Origin: Liolophura sinensis
Lineage: Eukaryota > Mollusca > Polyplacophora > Chitonida > Chitonidae
Length of the DNA: 27,333 nucleotides
Reading direction: 5' to 3'
Assembly: GCF_032854445.1 (NCBI RefSeq)
Contig: NC_088297.1
Coordinates: 27,461,915 to 27,489,247 of the forward strand
The position numbers were made by a program, and so were the translations under genes. Under the pieces are notes generated by a model that worked only from the letters and a program-made list of their open reading frames with translations, was not told the DNA's origin and searched no databases. Of the stretch, positions 27,316 through 27,333 are shown piece after piece (positions within the stretch are counted from its first letter, which is position 1; each line of letters opens with the position of its first letter).

Positions 27316-27333
27316 TTGAGGGTTATTGGAAAA

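Overview
The window is nuclear DNA from an intron-rich animal, most likely a mollusc or another lophotrochozoan. The evidence is short exons with GT..AG introns, tRNA-derived SINEs with the 'meta/MD' type tail common in bivalve and other molluscan genomes, LINE and LTR retroelement remains, MITEs, and a very high load of tandem repeats. There is no bacterial-style operon. Most long open frames here lie in repeats; the real coding sequence is in short exons, which I assembled by reading splice sites and phases by eye.

Layout. (1) 184-3476, minus strand: five consecutive exons of a fibrinogen-related protein (PAN/apple domain, coiled coil, start of the fibrinogen-like domain), running off the left edge. 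Two lesions suggest a pseudogene or an assembly error: a stop codon at the expected first PAN cysteine, and a single frame break in a 338-nt exon flanked by phase-0 introns. (2) 3.5-10.6 kb: intergenic repeats. These include a 20-bp minisatellite and several SINEs. A decayed minus-strand LINE (about 8.1-9.9 kb) is split by two SINEs in opposite orientations and a MITE, and a sister MITE lies at 10.07 kb. (3) 10624-21447, plus strand: a complete five-exon gene for a 243-residue secreted, 12-cysteine, probably GPI-anchored protein that I cannot assign to a named family. Its intron phases are 1,2,1,2 and its two six-cysteine halves share an intron at the same cysteine, so it looks like a duplicated two-exon module. 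Three of its four introns are loaded with different tandem arrays: 29 bp (3 kb, with 174-bp higher-order structure) in intron 1, 23 bp and 46 bp in intron 2, and 35 bp in intron 4. The 35-bp array is evidently seeded by the exon 4 splice donor itself; the 46-bp array looks like repeated splice acceptors. Intron 2 also holds two long-TIR MITEs. (4) 21.5-24.2 kb: a (TA)50 tract, a SINE, and one possible orphan exon at 23499-23651. (5) 24.2-24.6 kb: a three-CCAAT-box region followed by the first coding exon of what looks like tubulin-specific chaperone A (TBCA). (6) 25.2-27.3 kb: an LTR-like region with a promoter, a 170-bp internal duplication, a primer-binding site and a broken Ty3/Gypsy-like gag that runs off the right edge.

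The most interesting part is the plus-strand gene at 10.6-21.4 kb, for its exon-module duplication and for intronic minisatellites that copy splice sites. All gene models are inference from sequence reading; no alignment or transcript data were available.
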